Assembly (NCBI RefSeq): GCF_018860665.1
Contig: NZ_JAHKPK010000051.1
Coordinates: 34,685-98,684, forward strand
DNA length: 64,000 bases
Direction of reading: 5' to 3'
From: Pacificibacter marinus
GTDB lineage: Bacteria > Pseudomonadota > Alphaproteobacteria > Rhodobacterales > Rhodobacteraceae
The notes beneath the pieces are model-generated. The model did not search any database. It was not told the origin of the DNA and saw only the letters and a list, made by a program, of their open reading frames with translations. The translations under genes and the position numbers were made by a program. Positions 1 through 9,501 of the stretch are shown here, in pieces (position 1 is the stretch's first letter; every line of letters starts with the position of its first letter).

Positions 1-9
1 AGCCCCACC

Positions 10-651
10 ATGACCCCACAAGAGGCCAGCATTCTGTGCGCCGAGATTTGCGCACTCGCCCCCGTCGTCCCTGTTCTTGTTGTCAATGACGTCGCCCATG
101 CACGTCCATTGGCCGAAGCGCTCGTCGCGGGCGGTTTGCCAGCTCTCGAAGTGACCTTGCGCACACCCTGCGCCCTTGACGTTATCAAAGAGATGTCAAA
201 AGTCGAAGGCGGCACCGTTGGCGCGGGCACGCTTTTGACAGCGCAAGACGTGACAAATGCAAAAGCTGCGGGCGCAAAATTCGGCGTATCCCCTGGGGCG
301 ACAGACGCTCTTTTGGATGCTTGCGAAGCGCAGGACATGCCATTGTTGGCGGGCACTGCGACATCCTCCGATGTGATGCGCCTACTTGAGCGCGGCTATT
401 CTGTCGCCAAGTTTTTCCCTGCAGAAGCCAACGGCGGCGCCCCTGCGCTAAAAGCCATCGGCGCTCCTTTACCGCAAATGAAATTCTGCCCAACTGGCGG
501 CATTTCAGTGAAGACAGCGCACCAGTATTTGTCTTTGCCCAACGCGCTTTGCGTTGGCGGCTCATGGGTTGCACCGAATGATCTGGTGAACAAAGGCGAC
601 TGGAAAGCCATCGAAGAACTGGCACGCGAGGCCGCTGCACTGTCGCGCTAA
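10..651 (+). CDS. eda: KDPG/KHG aldolase of the Entner-Doudoroff pathway
   Basis: This 213-residue class I aldolase cleaves 2-keto-3-deoxy-6-phosphogluconate to pyruvate and glyceraldehyde 3-phosphate in the cytoplasm. The Schiff-base lysine lies in the block AKFFPAEANGG (about residue 134). The catalytic glutamate lies in LPALEVTLRT (about residue 47). The phosphate-binding CPTGGIS block follows near residue 161. Length matches the family. Only nine bases precede the start, so the ribosome site and any upstream edd gene (the usual neighbour) are outside the window. A hairpin shared with the convergent DUF442 gene follows the stop. Confidence 0.95.
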   Translation: MTPQEASILCAEICALAPVVPVLVVNDVAHARPLAEALVAGGLPALEVTLRTPCALDVIKEMSKVEGGTVGAGTLLTAQDVTNAKAAGAKFGVSPGATDALLDACEAQDMPLLAGTATSSDVMRLLERGYSVAKFFPAEANGGAPALKAIGAPLPQMKFCPTGGISVKTAHQYLSLPNALCVGGSWVAPNDLVNKGDWKAIEELAREAAALSR

Positions 652-678
652 CACTGTCTCATTCCAAAAAACACTTAC

Positions 679-711
679 ATAAGCTGCGGATCAATTCGAT
701 CTGCGGCTTAT
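679..711. terminator. Hairpin between convergent eda and DUF442 genes
   Basis: Arms 679-692 and 698-711 (ATAAGCTGCGGATC with GATCTGCGGCTTAT) pair over 14 positions with two G-U wobbles around a 5-base loop. It sits between convergent genes and overlaps the last codons of the minus-strand ORF. There is no strong T-tract on either side, so terminator activity is plausible but not certain. Confidence 0.5.
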
Positions 712-1197
712 ACGCGATGCCGCCGATCCGATCGTTGTGGTGGCACTCAGCCTTGGCCCGCTGAAACCTGCGGCATAAGCCATGCTTGCGGCAGGTTGCG
801 CTGACAGTGCACCAGATCGCATTGCATCAACACGGCGTTCTGGGCCACCTTCATGTCCACCGTTACGTGCAACATCGAATTTAGCCCAAAGCCCTGCCGA
901 GCGCGTGCCCGAGCGGCAGTAGGCGACAATCGGTTTTGGACATTCAAGTATATGTTTTTCGAACGCGGCTTGATCCTGCTCGGTTGCACCACTCTCATGA
1001 ATCGGCAAGTAAATCGCTTTTAGACCAAGTTTCTGCGCCTCGGCTGCGACCACTTTAAAGTCCGCTTGATCACGGTCTTCATGATTTGGCCGATTGCAAA
1101 TGACTGTTTTATAACTAGCTTTTGCCAGATCACGGACCGTGTTCACCTCAACCTGATTGGCAATTGCGAAGATTCCGTTAAGCCTTCTGATACGCAT
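691..1197 (-). CDS. DUF442 / TIGR01244-type phosphatase- or sulfurtransferase-like protein
   Basis: 168 residues. The first 120 match the small DUF442 fold found alone or fused to metallo-beta-lactamase domains in Blh-type sulfur enzymes. TVICNRPNHED near residue 31 and the active-site loop CRSGTRS near residue 95 (Cys-X4-Arg, rhodanese/phosphatase-like) are visible. The start is supported by GGAG seven bases upstream of ATG. The last 45 residues (rich in Gly, Ala, Arg and Ser) are longer than usual and run into a hairpin. Either the C terminus is a lineage extension or the original stop was lost. The substrate is unknown; sulfide or persulfide metabolism is the family-level guess. Confidence 0.72.
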   Translation of the reverse strand: MRIRRLNGIFAIANQVEVNTVRDLAKASYKTVICNRPNHEDRDQADFKVVAAEAQKLGLKAIYLPIHESGATEQDQAAFEKHILECPKPIVAYCRSGTRSAGLWAKFDVARNGGHEGGPERRVDAMRSGALSAQPAASMAYAAGFSGPRLSATTTIGSAASRISRRSN

Positions 1198-1443
1198 TTA
1201 AAACTCCATTTCCAAAACCGGCGCAGGCGCGTCCTTCGCAACAGCGATTTGGTAAAATCTCAGGATGTATCAGGGCCTATTGACTGCCCAGCCCCCTCGA
1301 TATCTGCGGTCTTTTTGTTCTAATGCTCGAAATCTTACTGAAACTGCTTACGAATACGTTACCCTATTTCAGCAATAAAACGCGAAATTTAGTTAAATGA
1401 TCACAGCATGAGTCTATTGCGCATATCGAAAGTATCGCGCGCT

Positions 1444-1737
1444 TTAACCGCGCCGCGCACGAGAACCGCCACGCCGCCCGCTTGGGCCGATCAAACTGCC
1501 CAAACCTTCACGCAAGACCAAAGTCATCGGGTGTTGGTCTGCGGCCCCTTGTTCATATAGGCCAATCAAACGTCGGATCGCGATATCTGGTCGCAAATCC
1601 GGTCCGAGCTTAATCGCCCAATCCAAAAAGATCGACCGCGCCTCTTGGATCGTGATGTTTTCAATGCGGTAGGATTCGCGGATCAATCCCCCCGGATCGA
1701 GCGCTTCATCGTAATCAAGTGTTTCGCGGCGCGACAT
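1444..1737 (-). CDS. Small conserved hypothetical protein downstream of glnE
   Basis: 97 residues, predicted cytoplasmic, with no signal peptide or membrane segment. The middle is helical (residues 25-75) and the C terminus is a basic Gly-Arg tail (GRRGGSRARRG). The ribosome site AGGAG is eight bases before ATG. It lies 69 bases downstream of glnE on the same strand and is probably co-transcribed. I do not recognise a named family, and no function can be read from the sequence. Confidence 0.7.
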   Translation of the reverse strand: MSRRETLDYDEALDPGGLIRESYRIENITIQEARSIFLDWAIKLGPDLRPDIAIRRLIGLYEQGAADQHPMTLVLREGLGSLIGPSGRRGGSRARRG

Positions 1738-1806
1738 GGGCGGTTCTCCTGTTTTCAGCTTTCATCAGCTAGGGTGCGCCAAGGCTCTGCGCAAGAGCCA
1801 TAGCGT

Positions 1807-4611
1807 TTATGATGACACAGCAGGGCGTGCCAGAACACGGTCCAGTACATCAGCAGCCGCAGCACTGGCCTGTGCGATCTGTATCGACAAGGCCTCTATG
1901 CTATCGGTTTCGGTGGAGCGCATCAAAAACGCGCGCCCATCCGTGCCGATGGCCGTCGGATCAAGTTTATCCCCCGTCAACAATCGCGCAGCCGACTGCA
2001 AGCGCCATGTGAGCTTGTAGGTTGTGCGTAAAACGTCGTGTTCATCTTGCGCCAACCAACCAAAGTCCCGCCCCGATTGCAACTGCGCATAAACGTCTTG
2101 CGCGGGACAGCCCGCGATCAAAGCCGCCGCCTCGGCCACCAATTCGATGTCCATCATCCGTCCGGCCCCGCTTTTGGGGTCCCAAGATGACCCCGGCTTG
2201 GCCTCTGCCAAACGTCTGCGCATGTCGTTGGTCTCGAACCGGATCGCGGCTTCGTCATGCCGTGTTTGCAGCAAATCGATGCGAAACTGCTCTACCGCCG
2301 CAGACAAATCAGGCGCACCCGCAACAACGCGAGCGCGCGTCAACGCCAAGTGTTCCCAAACCCATGCCTCGTTTTTTTGATAGGCGACAAAACTGTCAAA
2401 AGAGGTGGCGACGGGGCCTTGTTTGCCTGAGGGTCGCAGTCGCATATCAACTTCGTACAGTCGACCCTGCGCGGTCTGCGCGGTTACAGCCGTGATCAAA
2501 GCCTGCGTTAAGCGCGCGTAATAAGCCCTTGAGGCTAAAGGACGTTTTCCATCCGAATACTCAACACCATCTGCATCATATATCACAATCATATCCAGAT
2601 CGGAGGCGGCCGTTAAGCGTCCTGCCCCGAGCGATCCCATGCCCAAAACCAGCGCGCCGCGCCCAGGCGGCACCCCGTGTTTTTGTGCAAAAGCATCGAC
2701 CACCACATCGTAAAGCGCCGCAATCGACGCCGATGCCAAATCACAATATTGCTGCCCCGCCTCATCCGCAGAAATAAGCCCACGCAATTGGTGAACGCCA
2801 ATGCGGAAATGCCATTCTTTGGCCCAGCGACGCGAATTGTCCAAGGCCAACTCGTAATCTTCGGATTTGGCCAAGGTCTGCGCCAGCTCGGCACGCAAAG
2901 CATCGCGTCCGGGCCATGGCGCAAAGAAAGCGCCGCCAATGACGGCATCCAAGACGCCAGAGTTTCGTGACAAGTATCGTCCCAAATGCGGTGCTGTGGC
3001 GACGATATCGAGGATCAGATCTATCAACTGAGGATTGGCCTCAAAAAGCGCAAAAAGTTGTACGCCAGCGGGCAATCCACGCAAGAAACCATCCAAATTG
3101 GCCGCCACTTCCAATGGGCGATCTTGGGCTTGAATGCGGATCAAAATGTCACGTTTCAGGCGATCAAAAATTTCCTGTGCGCGCTCTGAGCGCAGTGCCG
3201 GATAGCTTTGCCAACGCGATGTGATTTCGCGCAACTCATCGGATTGCTCGATTTCAGGTGCCTGCACCTCGGAGGGGGCAAAAAAGCCCTCTGTCACCTC
3301 ATGCACGCGGGCACAGCGTTGTAAAATATCTGCACGCATGGCCTCTGTGTCCATGCCCATCAAATGCGCCAATCGATCGAATTCTTCCGGTGTGGATGGC
3401 AGGCTATGCGTTTGCTGGTCACGCAGCATTTGCAAACGATGCTCAACCTCTCTATGCGCGGTATAATCGGCGGTCAAAATATCACAAATATCGTTTTCTA
3501 TCCAAGACTTATCTGCCAATCCTTTCAAGGCATCACAGGTGCCACGCATACGCAAATCTTTGTCGCGTCCCCCTGCGATCAACTGTCGCGTTTGGGCGAA
3601 AAATTCAATTTCTCGAATACCGCCAAGTCCCAATTTGATATTGTGATCCTCAAGTTTCAGCGCACCACCTAACCCTTTATGTTTGCGGATTTTCAGCCGC
3701 ATATCATGGGTTTCCTGAATGGCCGCAAAATCAAGATGTTTGCGCCAGACGAAAGGCGTGAGCGTCTCTAAAAATTGTTGACCTGCAACCATATCACCCG
3801 CAGCGGCGCGCGCCTTGATATAGGCGGCACGCTCCCACGTGCGGCCAACGCTTTCGTAATACCGCTCGGCCGCATCCATAGCAAAACACACAGGTGTCAC
3901 AGATGGATCGGGGCGCAGACGCAAATCCGTGCGAAACACATAACCATCCGCAGTGAGTTCCGACAAAGACGCCATGGCTTTGCGTGTGGCGCGGATAAAG
4001 CCTGCACGCGCGTCCATACGGTCCACAGGATCAAATCGGGTCTCGTCAAACAGGCAAATGAGATCAATATCAGAGGAGTAATTGAGTTCCCCTGCCCCAT
4101 GTTTGCCCATGGCCAAGACCACCATCCCAGCACAGCTCTCGATGTCATCTTGGGTCTGGCCTGGTAATTTCCCGCGCTCGATCTCGCGCGCGACATGCGC
4201 CCGCAGTGCTGTATGCGTCGTGTGATCGGCCAGATCCGACAGGGCCCCTGTGACCTGATGCAGCGGCCAGACGCCTGCCAAATCGCATAGGCCCGCAAGC
4301 AAGGCAACACGTCGTTTGGCGCGGCGCAACTCTGCGTTCAATGTGCCAATCTGCGTATCAGGAGCCAAGGACGCAATGCGCATCAATTCAGAGGCCAATG
4401 CCGATTCAGGATCATTGATCGCCTGTGATATCCAGTCGGATTCGCGACCGATTAACCCATGCAAATAGGGCGCACTGCCCCCTGCACCCATGATCAAATC
4501 ACGCGTTTGCCCTGTCAAATCGGGCACAAATGCCGCCGCTTCTGCTCCTCGGTCCCTATCATAGGCCCGTGGCAGCCGCGTTATTTTACTTGCAAAGGAC
4601 GTGCTAGACAT
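1807..4611 (-). CDS. glnE: Bifunctional glutamine synthetase adenylyltransferase / adenylyl-removing enzyme
   Basis: GlnE adds AMP to glutamine synthetase when nitrogen is sufficient and removes it when nitrogen is limiting, under PII control. About 934 residues with the two expected nucleotidyltransferase halves. The N-terminal (deadenylylating) half has MGKHGAGELNYSSDIDL. The C-terminal (adenylylating) half has MGSLGAGRLTAASDLDMIVIYD. The GIREIEFFAQ and MMDIELVAEAAAL blocks follow each domain. ATG at 4611 is chosen because GGAG lies eight bases upstream; an in-frame ATG at 4662 would add 17 unlikely residues. A small hypothetical gene follows on the same strand. Confidence 0.96.
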   Translation of the reverse strand: MSSTSFASKITRLPRAYDRDRGAEAAAFVPDLTGQTRDLIMGAGGSAPYLHGLIGRESDWISQAINDPESALASELMRIASLAPDTQIGTLNAELRRAKRRVALLAGLCDLAGVWPLHQVTGALSDLADHTTHTALRAHVAREIERGKLPGQTQDDIESCAGMVVLAMGKHGAGELNYSSDIDLICLFDETRFDPVDRMDARAGFIRATRKAMASLSELTADGYVFRTDLRLRPDPSVTPVCFAMDAAERYYESVGRTWERAAYIKARAAAGDMVAGQQFLETLTPFVWRKHLDFAAIQETHDMRLKIRKHKGLGGALKLEDHNIKLGLGGIREIEFFAQTRQLIAGGRDKDLRMRGTCDALKGLADKSWIENDICDILTADYTAHREVEHRLQMLRDQQTHSLPSTPEEFDRLAHLMGMDTEAMRADILQRCARVHEVTEGFFAPSEVQAPEIEQSDELREITSRWQSYPALRSERAQEIFDRLKRDILIRIQAQDRPLEVAANLDGFLRGLPAGVQLFALFEANPQLIDLILDIVATAPHLGRYLSRNSGVLDAVIGGAFFAPWPGRDALRAELAQTLAKSEDYELALDNSRRWAKEWHFRIGVHQLRGLISADEAGQQYCDLASASIAALYDVVVDAFAQKHGVPPGRGALVLGMGSLGAGRLTAASDLDMIVIYDADGVEYSDGKRPLASRAYYARLTQALITAVTAQTAQGRLYEVDMRLRPSGKQGPVATSFDSFVAYQKNEAWVWEHLALTRARVVAGAPDLSAAVEQFRIDLLQTRHDEAAIRFETNDMRRRLAEAKPGSSWDPKSGAGRMMDIELVAEAAALIAGCPAQDVYAQLQSGRDFGWLAQDEHDVLRTTYKLTWRLQSAARLLTGDKLDPTAIGTDGRAFLMRSTETDSIEALSIQIAQASAAAADVLDRVLARPAVSS

Positions 4612-5171
4612 CTGGTGGTCTCCAATGGATTGGCAGCCTATATGACCCCTTTCACAAGACATTGTGCAAGGTCAAAACAGCATCTGATTTTGAGTTACGA
4701 CAAAATGATTTCGAGACCAAAACTGGAACACGGATTTTACGACTTCTGGATGCTGCGCGGATAAGTTTTCTTTGCGGGTTATGACTCTGCTCTGCACATA
4801 TATAGTTGCAAGCCGGTGCACGCAGAAAAGTCGAAACCATGATCCGCCATGATCTAAGGGATAATCGCTTGATTCGCACACATCGCGAAAAGGCGGACGG
4901 TCAAACTGCGCTCCTCTCGAAATACGAACATTGGCGTCAACTGCGGTTTGCAGATCTGCTAATCTTGGAGGCGATGAGACCGTTAATGAACTCGCCAGTC
5001 GTTTCGGGACATAAATCAATTGTCTTGCCACAACGTGGATTTGGGCTCTCTTCAAAATATTTGAAAAATTAGCGCTAACACAGACATGTATGCAATCGTA
5101 TACATTGCAAGCCCTCCCACAAAAGCGTATATCCAACCCAAATTATGGCTTCGCACCAAGGGAGAGCCCCC
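4612..5171. other. Divergent intergenic region glnE/fumC without a convincing gene
   Basis: About 560 bases separate the divergent glnE and fumC starts. Open frames exist on both strands but none has a recognisable product or a good ribosome site. Two dyads are visible: TTCAAA-ATA-TTTGAA at 5051-5065 and TGTAT-N8-ATACA at 5087-5104. Both lie within 125 bases of the fumC start and could be regulator sites. Which protein would bind them is not evident. Confidence 0.5.
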
Positions 5172-6566
5172 ATGACCACCACCCGTACAGAAACCGACAG
5201 CTTTGGCCCACTAGAGGTCCCTGCAGACAAATATTGGGGGGCGCAAACACAGCGGTCCATCATGAATTTCCCCATCGGTTGGGAAAAACAGCCCGTGCCG
5301 ATCATTCGCGCCCTTGGTGTGGTGAAAAAAGCCTGTGCGATGGAAAACTTTGCCCAAGGTAATCTCGATAAAAATCTCGCCGACGCGATCATTGCCGCCG
5401 CCACCGAAGTGATCGACGGCAAATTCGACGACAACTTCCCTCTGGTCGTCTGGCAAACGGGGTCTGGCACACAGTCCAACATGAACGCCAACGAAGTGAT
5501 TTCGAACCGCGCGATTGAAATGTTGGGTGGCGAATTGGCCTCTAAAAAACCAGTGCACCCCAACGATCACTGCAACATGGGTCAGTCGTCTAACGACACC
5601 TTCCCCACAGCCATGCATGTCGCCATCGGTATGCAAGCGCGTGATGTTTTGCTGCCCGGTCTCGACAAATTGGCCTCAGCTTTGGAAGCCAAATCCGAGC
5701 AGTTCAAAGACATCATCAAAATTGGCCGCACGCATACACAAGACGCGACCCCTTTGACCTTGGGCCAAGAATTCGGCGGCTACGCGCATCAAGTGCGCAA
5801 AGGCATCGAACGCGTCAACGCCTGCTTGCCTGACATTTACGAGCTTGCCCAAGGTGGTACAGCCGTTGGCACAGGTTTGAACACGAAAAAAGGCTGGTCC
5901 GAAGCCGTCGCCAAACATATGGCCGACATCACAGGCCTGCCTTTCGTGACTGCGCCAAACAAATTCGAATCCTTGGCCGCACATGACGCGATGGTGATGT
6001 TCTCTGGCGCTTTGAAAACTGTGGCCGCAAGCCTGTTCAAAATCGCCAATGACATGCGCCTTTTGGGCTCTGGTCCGCGCTCGGGTCTGGGCGAATTGAT
6101 CTTGCCAGAAAACGAGCCTGGCTCGTCCATCATGCCGGGCAAAGTGAACCCGACCCAAGCCGAAGCACTTACAATGGTCTGCTGCCACGTTATGGGCAAT
6201 GACGCGGCTGTTGGCATGGCTGGATCGCAAGGCCATTTTGAGTTGAACGTCTACAACCCAATGATGTCTTATAACGTCCTACAATCTATGCAGCTTTTGG
6301 GCGACAGCGCCTCTGCCTTTACCGACAATATGGTTGTGGGCACCGAAGCCAATATCGATCGCATCGACAAGTTGATGAAAGAAAGCTTGATGCTGGTCAC
6401 AGCGCTTGCGCCGACCATCGGCTATGACAATGCGACGAAGGTGGCCAAAACCGCTCATAAAAACGGTACGACTCTTAAAGAAGAAGCGATTGCTTTGGGC
6501 TTTGTGGACGCCGAAACCTTTGACGCCGTTGTGCGCCCTGAGCAAATGATTGGTCCAAAAGACTAA
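5172..6566 (+). CDS. fumC: Class II fumarate hydratase
   Basis: 464-residue soluble TCA-cycle enzyme interconverting fumarate and L-malate without an iron-sulfur cluster. The superfamily signature [16 protein letters not shown] (around residue 318) contains the catalytic serine loop. [14 protein letters not shown] and [16 protein letters not shown] are the other two conserved blocks. The start at 5172 follows GGGAG at proper spacing; an in-frame ATG at 5145 lacks one. A strong intrinsic terminator follows the stop. Confidence 0.97.
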   Translation: MTTTRTETDSFGPLEVPADKYWGAQTQRSIMNFPIGWEKQPVPIIRALGVVKKACAMENFAQGNLDKNLADAIIAAATEVIDGKFDDNFPLVVWQTGSGTQSNMNANEVISNRAIEMLGGELASKKPVHPNDHCNMGQSSNDTFPTAMHVAIGMQARDVLLPGLDKLASALEAKSEQFKDIIKIGRTHTQDATPLTLGQEFGGYAHQVRKGIERVNACLPDIYELAQGGTAVGTGLNTKKGWSEAVAKHMADITGLPFVTAPNKFESLAAHDAMVMFSGALKTVAASLFKIANDMRLLGSGPRSGLGELILPENEPGSSIMPGKVNPTQAEALTMVCCHVMGNDAAVGMAGSQGHFELNVYNPMMSYNVLQSMQLLGDSASAFTDNMVVGTEANIDRIDKLMKESLMLVTALAPTIGYDNATKVAKTAHKNGTTLKEEAIALGFVDAETFDAVVRPEQMIGPKD

Positions 6567-6592
6567 ATCGCCATTTTGTTCAACACATTTGG

Positions 6593-6620
6593 GGGCGGCC
6601 TTCGGGTCGCCCTTTTCTTT
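6593..6620 (+). terminator. Intrinsic terminator of fumC with UUCG tetraloop
   Basis: Stem GGGCGGC (6593-6599) pairs with GTCGCCC (6606-6612, one G-U pair). The loop is a C(UUCG)G tetraloop, followed by TTTTCTTT. It lies 27 bases after the fumC stop. Confidence 0.88.
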
Positions 6621-6675
6621 GCCTGTCGCTATAAAACCTTGGCTTTGCCACTTATGGATGGTAATATACCACCCC

Positions 6676-6858
6676 ATGAGCACCGTTATAAATCTCAACA
6701 AGTTTCGCAAACAAAAGGCCCGCGCAGACAAGCGCGCGCAGGCTGAGCAAAACTCTGTGAAATTCGGGCGCACAAAAGCGCAAAAGGACTTGGAAAAGGC
6801 CGAGAAATCCAAGGCAAAGACCCTGCTCGACGGGCATAAAACGGATCAAGGCGAATGA
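6676..6858 (+). CDS. DUF4169 family small basic protein
   Basis: 60 residues, almost entirely Lys, Arg, Ala, Glu and Gln, beginning STVINLNKFRKQKARADKRAQAEQN. This is the typical look of DUF4169, a short alpha-helical protein conserved in Rhodobacterales and of unknown function. The ORF stays open upstream to 6550, but the conserved INLNKFRK start and the fumC terminator favour the ATG at 6676. Its stop overlaps the start of the next gene (ATGA), so the two are translationally coupled. Confidence 0.8.
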   Translation: MSTVINLNKFRKQKARADKRAQAEQNSVKFGRTKAQKDLEKAEKSKAKTLLDGHKTDQGE

Positions 6859-7100
6859 TCGCCCCTTTGATAGGACGCCCCGTCAAACGCTCACTCACCC
6901 TACATGGTCACCGCACATCCGTGTCACTGGAAGATCCATTTTGGACAGCCTTTCGCGACATAGCACGCGAAACGGGCAAGCCAATCAATGTCTTAGCGGC
7001 AGAAATTGACAATATGCGTGGCGTTGAAAGCGGGCTGGCTTCGGCCATTCGCGTTTACGTTTTGGGCTATTATCAAACGAAAGCCCAAGACGGCGCCTGA
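6855..7100 (+). CDS. Ribbon-helix-helix domain protein
   Basis: 81 residues with the single ribbon-helix-helix domain of the RHH_4 type: KRSLTLHGHRTSVSLEDPFWTAF (ribbon and first helix), then IARETGKPINVLAAEID and GLASAIRVYVLGYY. Such proteins are probable DNA-binding regulators; the target is unknown. It overlaps the DUF4169 gene by four bases (ATGA). Its 3' end overlaps the convergent gene at 7073-7864 by 28 bases. Confidence 0.8.
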   Translation: MIAPLIGRPVKRSLTLHGHRTSVSLEDPFWTAFRDIARETGKPINVLAAEIDNMRGVESGLASAIRVYVLGYYQTKAQDGA

Positions 7101-7864
7101 GAAACAAGCGCCAAACGCAAAGATTGGCGCAGCGGCGTCATGCTTAGTCGGCCGTCAATCACTGCGCTCGGATCTTTCACCGCAGCCTTCAACAGTGGCA
7201 GATGGGTCATCGCATCATTCATCGGTGCGCGAGCGGTTTTGCTGAGCCCTGCCAATACGTCTCCAGACCCGCGCACTAAGTCGAGAGCCTCACCTGCGAG
7301 GTCCGCAACAGCACTCAATCGCCCGTCAACAAGCGGCACGCGACCTGCCTCTTGCAGCTTAGGCACCGCTGCAAAATAGCGCACCAATGCACCTGCATAC
7401 CCTAATCTTTCCAATACCTTACAGTCCTCAATTGAGGCACCAAGCAAGCGAGATGCCTGTACCAAAGGCAACGCATAGCTGTTGGTTAAATAGGTTTTGA
7501 ACGCAGTGATATCGTCATGCGGGTCTTTATAAATATCCCATTGGCGTGCGGTCACAGTCGCATCCAAGGCCTGTGCCGCCTCTGCGTCCAAAATCCCCGC
7601 AAGTGGCCGCGCAACCTCATGGGCACGCGGGTCTTTGCCGTCGATTTTCTCTTGCAAGACATCACGCCAGAACTGCAATCGCATCTCGGCAATCATACTT
7701 TCTTTGGTCAACCAAGGCGCTTTCGCCACTTCCAAGCAAAAGGCATGGATCGGAAACAACACATCACGCGCAGGCACAGGTGCGGCCATCGTGGCGCGAA
7801 ACCGTTCTTGATCAGCGGTTTTCACCAATTCAGCACAGGCTTGGATGTCTTGCGCTTGCACCAT
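7073..7864 (-). CDS. Squalene/phytoene synthase family protein (NDUFAF6-like)
   Basis: 263 residues with the all-helical fold of squalene/phytoene synthases, but the aspartate-rich motifs (DXXXD) needed for prenyl-diphosphate chemistry are not visible. It resembles the alphaproteobacterial relatives of mitochondrial NDUFAF6, a complex I assembly factor (AEMRLQFWRDVLQEKIDG near residue 60; YAGALVRYFAAVPKL near 150). A carotenoid role is therefore doubtful. The start overlaps the cimA stop by one base (TAATG), so it is the third gene of the cysS-cimA operon. Confidence 0.72.
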   Translation of the reverse strand: MVQAQDIQACAELVKTADQERFRATMAAPVPARDVLFPIHAFCLEVAKAPWLTKESMIAEMRLQFWRDVLQEKIDGKDPRAHEVARPLAGILDAEAAQALDATVTARQWDIYKDPHDDITAFKTYLTNSYALPLVQASRLLGASIEDCKVLERLGYAGALVRYFAAVPKLQEAGRVPLVDGRLSAVADLAGEALDLVRGSGDVLAGLSKTARAPMNDAMTHLPLLKAAVKDPSAVIDGRLSMTPLRQSLRLALVSQAPSWAFV

Positions 7865-9501
7865 TATTCCGCACCAAGGGCTTGCGCCCCGTCACGCACA
7901 AGTTTCCAATTGATCGCATCAAGTAACGCTTCAAAGGACGCGTCTATGATATTGGACGACACGCCCACTGTGGACCAACGCCGCCCTATGCTGTCCTCGT
8001 GATCAATGATCACGCGGGTGCGCGCCTCTGTCCCGCCTTGGGTTATTCTGACTTTATAATCAACGAGTTCCATGTCTTCTATCAAGCTTTGGTATGGCCC
8101 AAGATCTTTGACCAAGGCTTTGGCCAAGGCGTTCACTGGCCCACCGTCAGTGCCATCCGCCATGATACCTTCCGAAACCGACAACAACCGTTCGCCGCCT
8201 ATATTGACCACCACAGTCGCCTCGGACAGGTGGTTCATTTCCCCGCGCGCATCCAAGCGCCGTTCGACAGTGGCGCGATAGCGTTCGACAGAAAAGAACA
8301 CAGGCAGCAGACCGATTTCTTGGCGCGCGAGCAATTCAAACGAGGCCTGCGCGGTGTCAAAGGAATAGCCAACCCCCTCTAAGTCTTTGATGCGGTCCAG
8401 AATACGCCCCATCGCAGGATCACCTTTGGGCAGGTTCAGCCCCATATCGCCAAGACGTTTGCGCAGGTTTGATTGCCCCGCTTGGTTCGACATCGGCACG
8501 ATCCGCGCATTGCCGACCAGCTCTGGCGGGACGTGTTCGTATGTGGTCGGGTCTTTCAAAATCGCTGAGGCATGCAGGCCCGCTTTATGCGCAAACGCCG
8601 ACGCCCCAACATAGGGCGCGGAGCGTTGCGGCACGCGGTTTAAGATATCGTCCAACATGCGCGAGACCTGCACGAGACCTTCCAACGCGTCCATTGTCAC
8701 GCCAGTTTCCAGTGTCGATTTATAGGGGTCTTTGAGCAGCAATGTCGGGATCAGCGAGACCAAATTCGCATTGCCACAGCGTTCGCCCAAACCGTTCAGC
8801 GTGCCTTGGATTTGGCGCGCGCCCGCATTGACCGCCGCCAAGGAATTGGCGATGGCATTGCCCGTGTCGTCATGGGTGTGAATGCCCAAATGATCGCCAG
8901 GAATACCGCTTGCGATCACGTCCAAAGTGATTTTGTAGACTTCGGCGGGCAAGGTGCCGCCATTGGTATCGCAGAGCACAATCCAGCGTGCACCCGCGTT
9001 ATAGGCCGCTTTCAGGCATGACAGCGCATAGTCAGGGTTGGCTTTGTAGCCGTCAAAGAAATGTTCCGCGTCGAACAAGGCCTCGCGTCCATGTTTGACA
9101 AGATGTTTGAACGACGCCGAGATGTTTTCAAGGTTTTCGTCCAAGGTGATGCCAAGGGCGGTGGTCACGTGGAAATCATGGGTTTTGCCGACCAGACAAA
9201 CAGCATCTGTGCCCGCGTTCATCACACCTGCCAGCACCTCGTCATTCTCAGCCGAGCGCCCTGCCCGTTTGGTCATACCGAACGCAAGAAACGTCGCTTT
9301 GGTCTTGGGCGCTTGATCGAAAAATTCGGAATCTGTCGGATTGGCACCGGGCCAACCGCCCTCGATATAATCCACCCCAAGCGCATCAAGCGCATCTGTG
9401 ATCTGGTATTTCTCAGGTGTCGAAAACTGCACGCCTTGGGTCTGCTGACCATCACGCAATGTGGTGTCGAAGAGGTAGAGGCGGTCTTTTTGCGTGGTCA
9501 T
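7864..9501 (-). CDS. cimA: (R)-citramalate synthase
   Basis: 545-residue HMGL-like acyltransferase that condenses acetyl-CoA with pyruvate to citramalate, the entry to the threonine-independent isoleucine route. The N-terminal [19 protein letters not shown] and the metal-binding [13 protein letters not shown] (near residue 210) define the catalytic domain. The C-terminal 130 residues form the LeuA dimer regulatory domain, normally the isoleucine feedback site. ATG at 9501 overlaps the cysS stop as ATGA and has AAGG upstream; the in-frame start at 9549 lies inside cysS. Homocitrate synthase-like paralogues are the main alternative. Confidence 0.88.
   Translation of the reverse strand: MTTQKDRLYLFDTTLRDGQQTQGVQFSTPEKYQITDALDALGVDYIEGGWPGANPTDSEFFDQAPKTKATFLAFGMTKRAGRSAENDEVLAGVMNAGTDAVCLVGKTHDFHVTTALGITLDENLENISASFKHLVKHGREALFDAEHFFDGYKANPDYALSCLKAAYNAGARWIVLCDTNGGTLPAEVYKITLDVIASGIPGDHLGIHTHDDTGNAIANSLAAVNAGARQIQGTLNGLGERCGNANLVSLIPTLLLKDPYKSTLETGVTMDALEGLVQVSRMLDDILNRVPQRSAPYVGASAFAHKAGLHASAILKDPTTYEHVPPELVGNARIVPMSNQAGQSNLRKRLGDMGLNLPKGDPAMGRILDRIKDLEGVGYSFDTAQASFELLARQEIGLLPVFFSVERYRATVERRLDARGEMNHLSEATVVVNIGGERLLSVSEGIMADGTDGGPVNALAKALVKDLGPYQSLIEDMELVDYKVRITQGGTEARTRVIIDHEDSIGRRWSTVGVSSNIIDASFEALLDAINWKLVRDGAQALGAE

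Noticed and set aside
747..998. Alternative frame in the DUF442 region as a separate gene
   Set aside because: It overlaps the DUF442 active-site coding region entirely in another frame and lacks family features; treated as a possible sign of frameshift only.
4672..5136. Long minus-strand frame and a plus-strand frame (4806-5072) in the glnE/fumC gap
   Set aside because: No family resemblance and no ribosome site on either; they occupy the divergent promoter region.
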